From: Antrihabitans stalagmiti
Lineage (GTDB): Bacteria; Actinomycetota; Actinomycetes; Mycobacteriales; Mycobacteriaceae
DNA: 64,000 bases
NCBI RefSeq assembly: GCF_016482825.1
Contig: NZ_JAEMNV010000001.1
Coordinates: forward strand, 310,001-374,000
Direction of reading: 5' to 3'
Shown piece by piece: positions 41,952-51,336 of the stretch. The translations under genes and the position numbers were made by a program. Position 1 is the stretch's first letter. Each line of letters starts with the position of its first letter. The notes under the pieces are model-generated. The model was not told the origin of the DNA. It searched no databases and saw only the letters and a list, made by a program, of their open reading frames with translations.

Positions 41952-44123
41952 GTGTTCCTAGCCTGGGGACGTTTCGTCTATCGCGCCCGCTACGGCGTCA
42001 TCGCGGTGTTCGTGATCCTCGTGTCCGTATCGGGCATCTACGGCCTCGACCTGTCGAAACGATTGAGCCAGGAGGGCTGGTTCGACGACACCAGCGAGTC
42101 GGTCAAGGGCTCCAAGATCGCCGACGCGACCTTTGGCCGGGAAACCGACGGCGACGTCATCGCGCTCTACACGGCGCCCGAAGGCAAGACGGTCGACGAC
42201 CCCGAGATTCGGGCGCGCGCCCGCGAGCACTTCGAACGGCTGCTTCGCGACGAATCTGCGCTGATTCTGAAGATCGACAGCTACTGGGACACCGGCATCC
42301 AGAAACTCAAGGACGATTCCGGGAAGCACGCATTCGCCAGTATCGGACTTCGCCGCGAAGGATCGGTCACGCTCGAGGACTACAACGCGATCAAGGGTGA
42401 CCTGCCCATCGACGGGCTCACGTTGCAGTTGGCCGGCGTCCAACCGGTGGTAGACGCGCTGAACGAGGGTATGCAGCAAGACATTCGACGTGCCGAGATC
42501 ATTGCGCTGCCGTTGGTTGCTCTGTTGCTGTACTTCGTGTTCGGCGGCGTGGTTGCAGCGCTGCTTCCGGTGCTGATCGGTGGGATGACCATCATCGGCT
42601 CTCAAGGTTTGATGCGGCTGATCACCAACGTGATCGACGTCAATGCCTTCGCTACGGCAGTCGTCACGTTGGTCAGTCTCGGTCTTGCGATCGACTACGG
42701 ACTATTCGTCGTGAGCAGATTTCGAGAGGAAGTCGCCCAGGGCAGATCGATCGAGGACGCCGTCGCCCGCACTGTGGCAAGTGCGGGCCGGACCGTCGTA
42801 TTTTCGGCGTCGATCATCGTCGTCTGCCTCGGTGGTCTGCTGATCTATCCACACGGCGTCCTCAAATCGGTCCCGTACGGCGCAATCAGCTCGGTCGTGC
42901 TCGCGGCAGGCCTGTCGATCTCCGTGCTGCCCGCCGTGCTCGGCATCCTCGGGAAGCGGATCGACCTGCTCAGCTGGAAGCGTTTCTCGCAGACCAGAAC
43001 TCCCGAGCAGATCGACGCCGGCTTCTGGTCTCGACTTGCGACGTGGGCGATGCGACGGCCCAAACTCATCGTCTTCCCGATCATCATCGGACTCGCCGCG
43101 TTGATAGTTCCGTTCGGCGGGATGGAATTCGGCGGTCTCAGTGAGCGTTACCTGTCGCCGAGCGATCCCGCGAGGGTGGCGCAACAAGACTTCGACCGAA
43201 TGTTCCCGCAGTTCCGGACCGAACCGCTGCGTCTGGTCGTGCTCGGTGCCGACAACACCCAACTCGGAGAGATCCGTGCGCAGGCGAGCGACATACCCGG
43301 TCTGACTGGACGTTTCGAGCCGACAGCCGCGACGAAGGACGGCGTCAACGTTCTCGAGGCCGGCCTGGTGAACAAGATCGATGCCGACGTCGTGATCGAC
43401 AGAATCCGAGCGCTACCGGAGCCGGACGGCGTCCAGGTACTCGTCGCCGGTATCCCCGCGCTGGAATACGACAGCATTCGAGGTTTGATCAAGCGGCTGC
43501 CCTGGCTTGTCGCCATTCTGGTCGCGGCATCGCTGCTGCTGATGTATCTGGCATTTCGCTCGATCGTGTTGGCAATCAAGGCAATTGTGATCAGCGCGCT
43601 GAGCCTCGGTGCGACGCTGGGACTGTTGACGTGGGTCTTCGTCGACGGTCACTTCTCGTCGCTGCTCAACTTCACACCAGGTCCGATCATGTTCGCGGTT
43701 CTCATCGTGATCGTCACGGTCGTATTCGGTCTGTCGACGGACTACGAGGTGTTCCTGATGTCCCGCATGGTCGAAGCGCACGACCACGGCGCCGACACAG
43801 AGGAGGCAATCCGTTACGGCATCGCGCGGACGGGTGGTGTGATCACAGCCGCCGCGTCGATCTTGATCGTCGTCACGGGTGCCTTCGCCATGTCGGACCT
43901 CGTGCTGATGAAATGCCTTGCAATCGGCATGATCGCCGCACTTCTGCTCGACGCGACCATCATTCGGATGCTGCTCGTTCCCGCGGTGATGAAGATGCTG
44001 GGCAAGTGGTGCTGGTACGGGCGAATCTCGTTGCACCACAAGGTCAACGGCGAGGCAACACCAACTGCGCGCCCGTCTCCGGATGCGCAAGCACTTCCAC
44101 TGGGTGGTCGTAGACCCTCGTAA
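41952..44123 (+). CDS. MMPL family (RND) transporter
   Basis: 723 residues from GTG 41952. Two MMPL repeats are visible, each with one leading helix, a periplasmic loop and a five-helix block. The proton-relay Asp-Tyr pairs are in LGLAIDYGLFVVSRFREE and FGLSTDYEVFLMSRMVEA. In Mycobacteriales such pumps export lipids or siderophores. It lacks the long C-terminal tail of MmpL3. The substrate cannot be stated. Its last 80 bases overlap hmuV on the other strand. Confidence 0.9.
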   Translation: MFLAWGRFVYRARYGVIAVFVILVSVSGIYGLDLSKRLSQEGWFDDTSESVKGSKIADATFGRETDGDVIALYTAPEGKTVDDPEIRARAREHFERLLRDESALILKIDSYWDTGIQKLKDDSGKHAFASIGLRREGSVTLEDYNAIKGDLPIDGLTLQLAGVQPVVDALNEGMQQDIRRAEIIALPLVALLLYFVFGGVVAALLPVLIGGMTIIGSQGLMRLITNVIDVNAFATAVVTLVSLGLAIDYGLFVVSRFREEVAQGRSIEDAVARTVASAGRTVVFSASIIVVCLGGLLIYPHGVLKSVPYGAISSVVLAAGLSISVLPAVLGILGKRIDLLSWKRFSQTRTPEQIDAGFWSRLATWAMRRPKLIVFPIIIGLAALIVPFGGMEFGGLSERYLSPSDPARVAQQDFDRMFPQFRTEPLRLVVLGADNTQLGEIRAQASDIPGLTGRFEPTAATKDGVNVLEAGLVNKIDADVVIDRIRALPEPDGVQVLVAGIPALEYDSIRGLIKRLPWLVAILVAASLLLMYLAFRSIVLAIKAIVISALSLGATLGLLTWVFVDGHFSSLLNFTPGPIMFAVLIVIVTVVFGLSTDYEVFLMSRMVEAHDHGADTEEAIRYGIARTGGVITAAASILIVVTGAFAMSDLVLMKCLAIGMIAALLLDATIIRMLLVPAVMKMLGKWCWYGRISLHHKVNGEATPTARPSPDAQALPLGGRRPS

Positions 44124-44886
44124 GCAGTTCCGAGGTAAGAACTTTGCGGGGTGGCCCGTCGGCGACCATCCGGCCCTGCTCCAGTACTGCGACGCGGTCG
44201 GCGTAGGCCGCCGCCAACCCGAGATCGTGCAGGACGACGACGACGGCGACGCCGGTCGCGGCTCGCTCTCGGGCAAGACGCATCACCGTCTCCTGGTGGG
44301 AGAGGTCGAGCGCGGCGGTCGGTTCGTCGAGCAGCAGTGTGCCGGTTCGTTGGGCAAGCACACGTGCCAACGCGACGCGTGCACGCTCGCCTCCCGACAA
44401 CGCGAGAAAGGGTCGGTCGGCGAGATGGCCGACGTCGCAGATGGCGAGTGCTTCCTCCACGCGAAGGTCGTCCTCGTCGCGCAAGAGAGTTCGACTCCAC
44501 GGTGATCTGCCCATGGCCACAACCTGTTTCGAGGTGAACGCAAAGCCGATCGTGTGGCTCTGCGGTAGCACCGCACGACGCTGGGCCATCTCGACCGGCG
44601 TCCACGACGACAACGGCCTACCGTCCAACTCGACGTGACCGGATGCGGTCGCTTGCTCGCCCGCGAGGGCAGCCAACAGCGTCGACTTACCCGCACCGTT
44701 CGGTCCGACCAGCGCGACGACTTCGCCTGCGACAACGTCGAAATCGATGTCGGTCAGCACGCGCCGGTCGCGGCGGTCGACGGCGACGCCGACCGCGCGC
44801 AATGTCACACCGCCCGGAGCGGTCGCCGTTGGGACGTCGATCTGCGCGACAAGAACACCTTTGAGTCGGACGAACCGTGACGCCAT
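44044..44886 (-). CDS. hmuV: Haemin ABC transporter ATP-binding protein
   Basis: 280 residues from ATG 44886 (TGATG overlap with hmuU). Walker A is GPNGAGKST, the Q-loop lies in AVLPQSHTIGFAFTSKQVV, the signature is LALSGGERARVALARVL, Walker B is TLLLDEPTAALD and the switch His is VVLHDLGLAAAYADRV. It powers haem import with HmuU and HmuT. The 3' end overlaps the MMPL gene by 80 bases in opposite orientation, so the two transcripts can pair. Confidence 0.93.
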   Translation of the reverse strand: MASRFVRLKGVLVAQIDVPTATAPGGVTLRAVGVAVDRRDRRVLTDIDFDVVAGEVVALVGPNGAGKSTLLAALAGEQATASGHVELDGRPLSSWTPVEMAQRRAVLPQSHTIGFAFTSKQVVAMGRSPWSRTLLRDEDDLRVEEALAICDVGHLADRPFLALSGGERARVALARVLAQRTGTLLLDEPTAALDLSHQETVMRLARERAATGVAVVVVLHDLGLAAAYADRVAVLEQGRMVADGPPRKVLTSELLTRVYDHPVEVLAHPETGAQLVLPRR

Positions 44887-45980
44887 CACGCCCACCCACC
44901 CTGCTGGGCTCGGGTTCTACGCAGCAACCAGAAGAAGAACGGTCCGCCGACGAGAGAGGTCAGCATTCCGAGCGGTAGGTCGGCGTTGTCGACGAGGGTC
45001 CGTGCGCCGATGTCGGCGGCAAGCAGAACGATCGCGCCGCCGAGTGTGCTGACCGGGATCAGCACCCGATGTGCCGGTCCGACAAGCATTCTCACCAGGT
45101 GCGGCACGACCAGCCCGACGAAAAGGATGATGCCGGTGAAGGCGACGCTGGATGCGGCGAGGATGGCTACGATGACGATCGCGACCTGGCGTAGTCGTTC
45201 GACGTCGACGCCGAGGTTGCGTGCCGCGGTCTCGCCGAGAGCAAGTAGGTCGATGCGGGGGGAGATTATGGTCGCGGCAACGATGCCGACCAGGGCCATC
45301 GGGCCGACGATCACAACCGCTTCCCACGTCGCGCCGTTGAGGCTGCCCAACTGCCAGAAAACCACTTGATCGCGGGCAGCGGGTGTCGCGACGAAGGTGA
45401 GGAAGGCAATGACACCACCGGCGAACGCGTTGATCGCGATGCCCGTCAGAATCAGCGTCACGACCTCGGTGCGACCTTCCGACCTTGCCAATAGATAGAC
45501 GAGAGCGGTCGTCGCGAGTCCGGCCGCGAAGGCGGCCGCTGCAACGGCCCAGCCCGCGGCAAACGCGCCACCGACGACGATCACGGTGCTCGCACCCACC
45601 GCGGCGCCCGCCGATACGCCGATCACGCCAGGTTCGGCGAGCGGATTGGCGAAGACGCCCTGCAGCAAAGCGCCTGCACAGCCGAGTGATCCACCGACCA
45701 GTATCGCCAACACAACCCGCGGAAAGCGGACCTCCCACAGCGTCACTTCGCCGGCCGGATGTGCGGGCATCGGTCCAAGGTCCAGATGCATGCGGTGCGC
45801 GATGCTGCCGAGGACCTCTGCCACTGTCGTCGGAACCTGGCCGAGGCAGGCCGAGACCAACGCGAGGACCAGCACCAGGACAGTGAGGCCGACGATCGTT
45901 GCCGTGGTTCTGCTGAGCGAGACCTTGGGGGGTTGCGCGGTTTTGGGCGCTCTGTCGCGCAGCCGGAACTTCGTCGCCAT
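44886..45980 (-). CDS. hmuU: Haemin ABC transporter permease (FecCD family)
   Basis: 364 residues with about ten transmembrane helices. FecCD marks are VRFPRVVLAILVGGSLGCAG, LLQGVFANPLAEPGVIGVSA, LGVDVERLR and GLVVPHLVRMLVGPAHR. It forms the membrane channel for haem import. Start and stop each overlap the neighbouring gene by one base (TGATG), so hmuT, hmuU and hmuV form a coupled operon. Confidence 0.94.
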   Translation of the reverse strand: MATKFRLRDRAPKTAQPPKVSLSRTTATIVGLTVLVLVLALVSACLGQVPTTVAEVLGSIAHRMHLDLGPMPAHPAGEVTLWEVRFPRVVLAILVGGSLGCAGALLQGVFANPLAEPGVIGVSAGAAVGASTVIVVGGAFAAGWAVAAAAFAAGLATTALVYLLARSEGRTEVVTLILTGIAINAFAGGVIAFLTFVATPAARDQVVFWQLGSLNGATWEAVVIVGPMALVGIVAATIISPRIDLLALGETAARNLGVDVERLRQVAIVIVAILAASSVAFTGIILFVGLVVPHLVRMLVGPAHRVLIPVSTLGGAIVLLAADIGARTLVDNADLPLGMLTSLVGGPFFFWLLRRTRAQQGGWA

Positions 45981-47011
45981 CAGGACTTCGGCGGATAGAT
46001 CGCGTCGGCGAGTGCAGCAACTACGTGGCCCGTGTTCGGACCGAAACTCAGCAGCACGCTGTCCTGCATGTCGACGACCCGCTTGTTGCGCCCAGCGGGG
46101 GTCTGGGCGACACCGGGAATCTTTTCGAGTCCGTCAGGGCCGCCGATCGATTCGAGTCCGTCGGTCATGAGGAGAAACACGTCGGGCGCGGCTGCGATCA
46201 GGGCCTCGCTGGTGACCGGTACGAACGCCTGCGTTATGCCCGAGGCTGTACCGGCGTCGACCGCGCCGAGCGCTTCGATGAGCGAGTCGGCCCCTGAGCC
46301 TTTTCCGGCGAGCATCGTGAGCGCCGTACTACGCAGATAGAGAAACGCGATCTTGAGCGGTGGGTTCGGCGCTGCAACAGCTTTGGTCGCGTCCGCGATC
46401 TCTTTGCTGCTTCGCTCGGCGAGCGCCCTACCCTGTTCCGGAACGCCGAGTGCCGCGGCGACAGCTTCGATCTGCGGCGCGACGCCGTCGAGGGTGCGAG
46501 TCGGATCGAACAGCACGACAGGCACTCCCGCCGCACGTAGCTGGTCGCGAACCGCGTCGGGTCCGATTGTGGTGTCGGACAGGAACAGTGTCGGGCGAAG
46601 GGCGAGAATCGCTTCCGTCGCAAGCGAGTTGCCCGCCGGCGTCACGTTGGGGACGTCCTCGACCGCAGGGAACGCCGCCGCAGTACTTCGACCGACCAGC
46701 CGGTCACCCAGACCGAGCGCGTACACGGTCTGGGCAAGCGTGCCGTAGCGGTCGGCGGCGACAATCCTGCTGGTGTCGGTGATGGTCACGTCGGTGCCGT
46801 CGAAACTGCGGACGGTCACGGGAAGGTTCGATACCGGTGCGGTCGCGATCGGCTCCGGGTCGAGTGTCGCAAGTTTCGCCGTGGTCGCGCCCGAGAGGTC
46901 GGACGAGCCCGCCGGGCTGTTCGTCGTGCAGCCCGTGAGCAGTACAGCCGAGGCCAACCCGATGCTGCCGAGAATCATTCGGTAGCTCTTCACCCGGAAT
47001 TGGCGGCTCAT
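45980..47011 (-). CDS. hmuT: Haemin ABC transporter substrate-binding lipoprotein
   Basis: 343 residues behind AGGT. A lipoprotein signal peptide ends at LLTGC. The mature protein has the class III binding-protein fold: RIVAADRYGTLAQTVYALGL, LRPTLFLSDTTIGPDAVRDQ, a long central helix, and AFVPVTSEALIAAAPDVFLL. HmuT captures haem outside the membrane and delivers it to HmuUV. No IdeR box like the TTAGGTTAGGCTAACCTAA consensus is seen upstream, but AGACT-N8-AGTCT (47106-47123) is a small inverted repeat. Confidence 0.9.
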   Translation of the reverse strand: MSRQFRVKSYRMILGSIGLASAVLLTGCTTNSPAGSSDLSGATTAKLATLDPEPIATAPVSNLPVTVRSFDGTDVTITDTSRIVAADRYGTLAQTVYALGLGDRLVGRSTAAAFPAVEDVPNVTPAGNSLATEAILALRPTLFLSDTTIGPDAVRDQLRAAGVPVVLFDPTRTLDGVAPQIEAVAAALGVPEQGRALAERSSKEIADATKAVAAPNPPLKIAFLYLRSTALTMLAGKGSGADSLIEALGAVDAGTASGITQAFVPVTSEALIAAAPDVFLLMTDGLESIGGPDGLEKIPGVAQTPAGRNKRVVDMQDSVLLSFGPNTGHVVAALADAIYPPKS

Positions 47012-47141
47012 ACCTGACCTTTCGTCTGCGGTGCAATCGTGCTGCGGTGCGATCGTGCGCGTACGAAACCAAACTACGGTCTCGCAACCGACGATGGTGC
47101 AGCCAGACTATGAACGCAGTCTTAAACGAGCAGCCGCGTCC

Positions 47142-48107
47142 CTATGCGCTGACGTCGTCCAGCGCTGCTGCGATCGCGCGGGGGAGTTCGAGTTCCTCCG
47201 CAGCGAGTACGCCGGTCAACTGCGCGCTGTCGCGGGCGCCGACGACGGCCGTACACACTCCAGGCCGATCGCGGACCCACGCGAGTGCGACTGCGAGGGG
47301 TGACGTTCCCAAGCCGTCGGCGGCTGTGACGACGGATTCGACGACCCGGCTCGCTCGGTCGGTCAGGAGTTCATGAATGTCGTCGCTGCGCTGCTCGTCG
47401 GCACCGCGCGAATCCGCCGGGGTGCCCGACCGATACTTGCCCGTCAGGATGCCGCCGGCGAGTGGTGCCTGCGCGAACAAGCCTGCACCGTGGTGGCGCG
47501 CACTCGGCACGAGTTCGTATTCCGCCGAGCGGTCGAGCAGCGAGTACGAGTTCTGGGCCGAGATCAGCGTGGTCGACACGGCTCCGGCCAGGGTCGCGAG
47601 CTGCCAGCCGGCGAAACCGGTGACGCCGACATAGCGTGTGCGTCCCGACGTCACGGCGTAGTCGAGCGTTGCGGCGACCTCGTCGATCGGGGTCTGGTCG
47701 TCCCATGCGGCCATGTGCCAGATGTCGAGGTGATCGGTACCCAGCTCGGCAAGGGTGCTGTCGAGCTGGCGTAGCAGGATGCGGCGTGAGGAATCGATCC
47801 GATGGATGCCCTCGCTGGAGACGTCGATGCCGGAACTGCCGCCGATGACAAGTTGGTCGCGGGGGACCACGTCGCCGAGCAGCTCGGCGAGAATCCGCTG
47901 CGCGGTGCCGTTCGTGTAGGCAGGCGAGGTATCGACGAAATTGCCCCCCGCCTCCGCGAATGCCGATAGCTGGGCCGCAGCCTCGTCACCATCGGTTTCC
48001 CGGCCCCACGTGAGGGTTCCGAGTCCGATTCGCGATACCCGAAGTCCGCTGTTGCCGACAGTTCGCTGCTTGATCACCGCGCCAGCGTAGTCGGCCATAC
48101 CGGACAT
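47142..48107 (-). CDS. Aldo/keto reductase family protein lacking the usual catalytic lysine
   Basis: 321 residues (ATG 48107; ATG 48098 also possible). The AKR barrel is clear from VSRIGLGTLTWGRETD, NFVDTSPAYTNGTAQRI (Asp and Tyr of the tetrad), SYSLLDR and the NADPH-binding end GVCTAVVGARDSAQL. At the strand that normally reads IATK the sequence is DQLVIGGSSGID, so the catalytic Lys is missing; the His is kept in DIWHMAAW. The protein may be a weak reductase or have a changed role. It stands alone next to uppP. Confidence 0.85.
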   Translation of the reverse strand: MSGMADYAGAVIKQRTVGNSGLRVSRIGLGTLTWGRETDGDEAAAQLSAFAEAGGNFVDTSPAYTNGTAQRILAELLGDVVPRDQLVIGGSSGIDVSSEGIHRIDSSRRILLRQLDSTLAELGTDHLDIWHMAAWDDQTPIDEVAATLDYAVTSGRTRYVGVTGFAGWQLATLAGAVSTTLISAQNSYSLLDRSAEYELVPSARHHGAGLFAQAPLAGGILTGKYRSGTPADSRGADEQRSDDIHELLTDRASRVVESVVTAADGLGTSPLAVALAWVRDRPGVCTAVVGARDSAQLTGVLAAEELELPRAIAAALDDVSA

Positions 48108-48250
48108 CAGCGCAGCAACCGAGCAATGTCACAACGCGAACGAAGGTCGGCGCCGGGTAGGGTCGCGGGCGTGAAACGTGTGCTTAGCAGGGGTAATTGG
48201 GTCGTGCAGGATTTATCGGACAAACGAGTCGGCCGTTGATCGGCGAATCG

Positions 48251-49081
48251 ATGACCTGGGTACAGGCCATCATCCTCGGCATCGTCCAAGGTCTCACCGA
48301 GTTTCTCCCGATCTCGTCCTCGGGTCATCTGCGCATCGTGTCGGAGGTCTTCTTCGGCGACGACGCAGGCGCGTCCTTCACAGCCGTCACGCAGCTCGGC
48401 ACGGAGTTGGCGGTACTCGTCTACTTCGCCAAGGACATCGGCCGCATCGTGATGGCGTGGTTCCGGGGACTACTCAACGAGGAACATCGCGATCTCGACT
48501 ACCGCATGGGCTGGTACGTCATCATCGCGACCATCCCGATCGGCGTGCTCGGGTTCCTGTTCAAAGATCAGATCCGCACCGGGGCACGCAACCTGTGGCT
48601 GATCGCAACGATGCTCATCGTGTTCGCGCTCGTGATCGCCGCCGCCGAGCACTTCGGTAAGAAAGAACGCCCGATCGAAAAGCTGACGACCCGCGACGGT
48701 CTGGCTATGGGTTTCGCGCAGTGTCTTGCGCTCGTGCCAGGCGTATCGAGGTCGGGGGCGACGTCGAGTGCGGGTCTGTTTCTCGGCCTCTCGCGTGAAG
48801 CCGCCGTCCGCTTCTCGTTCCTGCTTGCGATCCCCGCCGTGACGGCGTCGGGCTTGTTCAGCCTGCCGGACGCGTTCGAGCCTGCCGGTGAGGGACTCAA
48901 CGCGAGCGGTGCCCAGCTGCTCGTCGCAACCGTCGTTGCGTTCGTCCTCGGCTATGCGTCGATCGCGTGGTTACTCAAGTTCGTCGTGAATCATTCGCTG
49001 TACTGGTTCGTCGGCTACCGCATCATCCTCGGTGTCGGCGTCCTCGCATTGCTTGCCACCGGAGTCGTTTCGGCGACGTAG
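48251..49081 (+). CDS. uppP: Undecaprenyl-diphosphatase UppP
   Basis: 276 residues from ATG 48251 with about eight membrane helices. The two catalytic motifs are [17 protein letters not shown] and [19 protein letters not shown]. The enzyme dephosphorylates undecaprenyl diphosphate so that the lipid carrier can be reused in cell-wall synthesis; it also gives bacitracin resistance when abundant. It matches Rv2136c by position. The second 73-bp palindromic repeat begins on the last base of its stop codon. Confidence 0.95.
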   Translation: MTWVQAIILGIVQGLTEFLPISSSGHLRIVSEVFFGDDAGASFTAVTQLGTELAVLVYFAKDIGRIVMAWFRGLLNEEHRDLDYRMGWYVIIATIPIGVLGFLFKDQIRTGARNLWLIATMLIVFALVIAAAEHFGKKERPIEKLTTRDGLAMGFAQCLALVPGVSRSGATSSAGLFLGLSREAAVRFSFLLAIPAVTASGLFSLPDAFEPAGEGLNASGAQLLVATVVAFVLGYASIAWLLKFVVNHSLYWFVGYRIILGVGVLALLATGVVSAT

Positions 49082-49153
49082 GCGGCTACGCCGCTCGTGA
49101 GTCTTTTCGGAGGGCCGCACCTCCCAAAAGACTCACGAGGCGCGGAGCGCCCT
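49081..49153. repeat. Dispersed 73-bp palindromic repeat, copy 2
   Basis: It matches copy 1 (41848-41920) in length and in both arms: GGCGGCTACGCC, TCGTGAGTCTTTTCGGAGG, then the partner CCTCCCAAAAGACTCACGA and GGCGCGGAGCGCC. The loop side differs from copy 1, yet pairing extends to 19 positions with one mismatch, so structure is kept where sequence drifts. It fills the space between uppP and the phosphatase gene. Confidence 0.85.
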
Positions 49154-49164
49154 AGGCTTGCGGA

Positions 49165-49881
49165 ATGACCGTGATCTTGCTCCGGCACGGGGTATCGACC
49201 TCGAACCTCGCCCACACCCTTGCCGGTCGCTCACCCGGAATCGAGCTCGCCGACCGCGGACGTGAGCAGGCCACGGCACTCGTCGACCGGCTCGGGAGCC
49301 TGCCGATCGAGGAGATCGTCCGCTCGCCGCTGTTGCGGTGTGAGCAAACAGTCGGTCCGCTGGCAGCGAAACTGGACCTCACCCCCGTGGTCGAAGAACG
49401 TCTCGCCGAGGTCGACTACGGCGAGTGGACCGGCCGCGTGCTGAGCGAACTGTTGAAGGAACCGCTGTGGAAAGTGGTTCAGCGCCATGCCTCTGGTGCC
49501 GTATTCCCGGGTGGTGAAGGTCTCGCGGAGGTGCAGCAGCGCGCTGTTTCCGCGATTCGTCACCACGATTCGCGGTTGGCAGAACACCATGGTCACGACG
49601 TCCTTTGGGTCGCCTGCACACACGGTGACGTCATCAAGTCCGTGCTGGCGGACGCACTCGGGATACATTTGGACGGGTTCCAGCGCATCGTCGCCGAGCC
49701 TGCGTCGATCAGTGTCGTCCGCTACCTGCCGACCTCGCCGTACGTGTGGCGAATCAACGACACCGGGACCGACCTCAGTGCGCTCGCGACAAAAGCTGCT
49801 CAACCCGCTGCGGCGACGTCTGTGCCCGGCGGCGAGGTCGGTAGCGTTGCCGATGCGGATAATGGAGCAGAGGGCAAGTAG
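49165..49881 (+). CDS. Histidine phosphatase family protein (MSMEG_4193 type)
   Basis: 238 residues. The phosphohistidine motif is VILLRHGVSTSN, other catalytic residues lie in VRSPLLRCEQT (Arg), LAEVDYGEWTGRVL and LWVACTHGDVIKSVLADAL (second His). The variable Ala-rich C terminus is typical of the MSMEG_4193 subgroup, which is always found near DUF3090 and SCO1664-type genes. The substrate is unknown; the M. tuberculosis counterpart by order is Rv2135c. It starts the downstream run toward mshC. Confidence 0.9.
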   Translation: MTVILLRHGVSTSNLAHTLAGRSPGIELADRGREQATALVDRLGSLPIEEIVRSPLLRCEQTVGPLAAKLDLTPVVEERLAEVDYGEWTGRVLSELLKEPLWKVVQRHASGAVFPGGEGLAEVQQRAVSAIRHHDSRLAEHHGHDVLWVACTHGDVIKSVLADALGIHLDGFQRIVAEPASISVVRYLPTSPYVWRINDTGTDLSALATKAAQPAAATSVPGGEVGSVADADNGAEGK

Positions 49882-49915
49882 TTTCGTTTCGTCCGACCGG
49901 GTTCAGGAGGTGCAA

Positions 49916-50509
49916 GTGGCACGCGCAATCCATGTATTTCGCACCCCCGATCGCTTTATCGCCGGAACAGTCGGCGAGCCAGGGGATCGGACGTTCTACC
50001 TCCAAGCGGTCCACGACGCTCGCATAGTGAGTGTCTCGCTGGAGAAGCAACAGGTTCAGGTGCTCGCCGACCGAATGGGTCTGCTGCTCGAAGAGGTGCA
50101 TCGGCGGTTCGGCACCGAACTTCCTCCCGAAGACACCGAATTGGGCGACACCAGCCCGCTTGTCATGCCTGTCGACGCCGAATTTCGAGTCGGGACGATG
50201 GGTCTCGGCTGGGACGCCGACGCGGGTGCGGTGGTTGTCGAACTGCTCGCCGTCACCGAAGCCGAATTCGACGAATCCGTCGTCCTGGACGACGCCGAAG
50301 AAGGTCCGGACGCGGTTCGCGTGTTCTTGACGCCGATCCAAGCGCGCCAATTCGCGCTGCGGTCGGAGAAGGTCATCGCGGCAGGACGTCCGCCGTGCCC
50401 GCTGTGCGGCGTACCGCTGTCGCCGGACGGGCACATGTGCGTTCGGACAAATGGCTACCGCCGCGGCGAGATCTTCGGCAACGGACCCGAGTTCGGTGAA
50501 GAGTCCTGA
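49916..50509 (+). CDS. DUF3090 domain protein
   Basis: 197 residues from GTG 49916, five bases after a perfect AGGAGG. IHVFRTPDRFIAGTVGEPG, FYLQAVHDARIVSVSLEKQQ and EAEFDESVVLDD are the DUF3090 pattern. The C terminus has a zinc-ribbon-like CPLCGVPLSPDGHMC. No function is established; its constant partners are a histidine phosphatase and a PI3/4-kinase-like SCO1664 protein, suggesting a shared phosphorylation-linked task. It overlaps the next gene by 14 bases. Confidence 0.88.
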   Translation: MARAIHVFRTPDRFIAGTVGEPGDRTFYLQAVHDARIVSVSLEKQQVQVLADRMGLLLEEVHRRFGTELPPEDTELGDTSPLVMPVDAEFRVGTMGLGWDADAGAVVVELLAVTEAEFDESVVLDDAEEGPDAVRVFLTPIQARQFALRSEKVIAAGRPPCPLCGVPLSPDGHMCVRTNGYRRGEIFGNGPEFGEES

Positions 50510-51308
50510 CGACTCGGCCGTCGACTCCATGAGATCGGGCGAGCTGAAACTGGTCGGGCGCATACTTTCGGCCAGCAACGTCACCTTGGTCTGTGAGGCC
50601 GAGGTAGACGGTGGACTTGTTCGCTGCGTCTACAAACCGGTCCGCGGTGAGCGACCGCTGTGGGACTTCCCGGACGGAACTCTTGCCGGTCGCGAGGTGG
50701 CGTCCTACCTGGTGTCCGCGGCGCTCGGCTGGGGCGTGATCCCGGAAACCATCCTGCGCGACGGACCGTTCGGCCCCGGCATGGTGCAGCGCTGGATCGA
50801 TACCGTCGACAGTCGCACCGACGAGGGCACCCGCGTCGACATCGTCGACCTAGTACCGCCCGATGCGGTGCCGTCGGGGTTCCGGCAGGTCCTGCGGGCG
50901 ATCGACGGCGACGGCGACGATGTCGCGCTCATTCATGCTGACGACCCGCGTCTGCATCGTATGGCCGTTCTCGACGTGCTGATCAACAACGCGGACCGCA
51001 AAGGCGGCCACGCATTGGAAGGCCTCGACGGCGAGGTGTACGGCGTCGACCACGGAATCTGCATGCACCAGGACAACAAACTTCGAACCGTGCTCTGGGG
51101 TTGGGCAGGCGAGGCCATCGACGACGCGTTGATTGCCGATGTCGTCGACTTCTCGACGCGGCTTCCGGGTGCGGTCGCCGACGAATTGGCAGAGCATGTC
51201 ACCGATGAGGAGATCGAAGCACTCGCCACCAGGGTGACGCGGCTGATCGAACGTCCGGTGATGCCGAGACCGTCGTCGCAGCGCCCGATCCCATGGCCCG
51301 CATTCTGA
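50496..51308 (+). CDS. SCO1664 family PI3/4-kinase-like protein
   Basis: 270 residues from GTG 50496 (ATG 50529 is an alternative). After an N-terminal lobe with [20 protein letters not shown] (probable ATP-site Lys), the catalytic-loop-like [14 protein letters not shown] and the DFG-like [11 protein letters not shown] resemble the PI3/PI4-kinase and HipA fold. Whether it phosphorylates a protein or a small molecule is unknown. It overlaps DUF3090 and lies 28 bases ahead of mshC, as its counterpart does in mycobacteria. Confidence 0.87.
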   Translation: MKSPDDSAVDSMRSGELKLVGRILSASNVTLVCEAEVDGGLVRCVYKPVRGERPLWDFPDGTLAGREVASYLVSAALGWGVIPETILRDGPFGPGMVQRWIDTVDSRTDEGTRVDIVDLVPPDAVPSGFRQVLRAIDGDGDDVALIHADDPRLHRMAVLDVLINNADRKGGHALEGLDGEVYGVDHGICMHQDNKLRTVLWGWAGEAIDDALIADVVDFSTRLPGAVADELAEHVTDEEIEALATRVTRLIERPVMPRPSSQRPIPWPAF

Positions 51309-51336
51309 CTACCAGGCCTCCACTACGCTGCTTTCT

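Noticed and set aside
47012..47141. IdeR/DtxR iron box ahead of hmuT
   Set aside because: No stretch matches the TTAGGTTAGGCTAACCTAA type consensus; only AGACT-N8-AGTCT was found.
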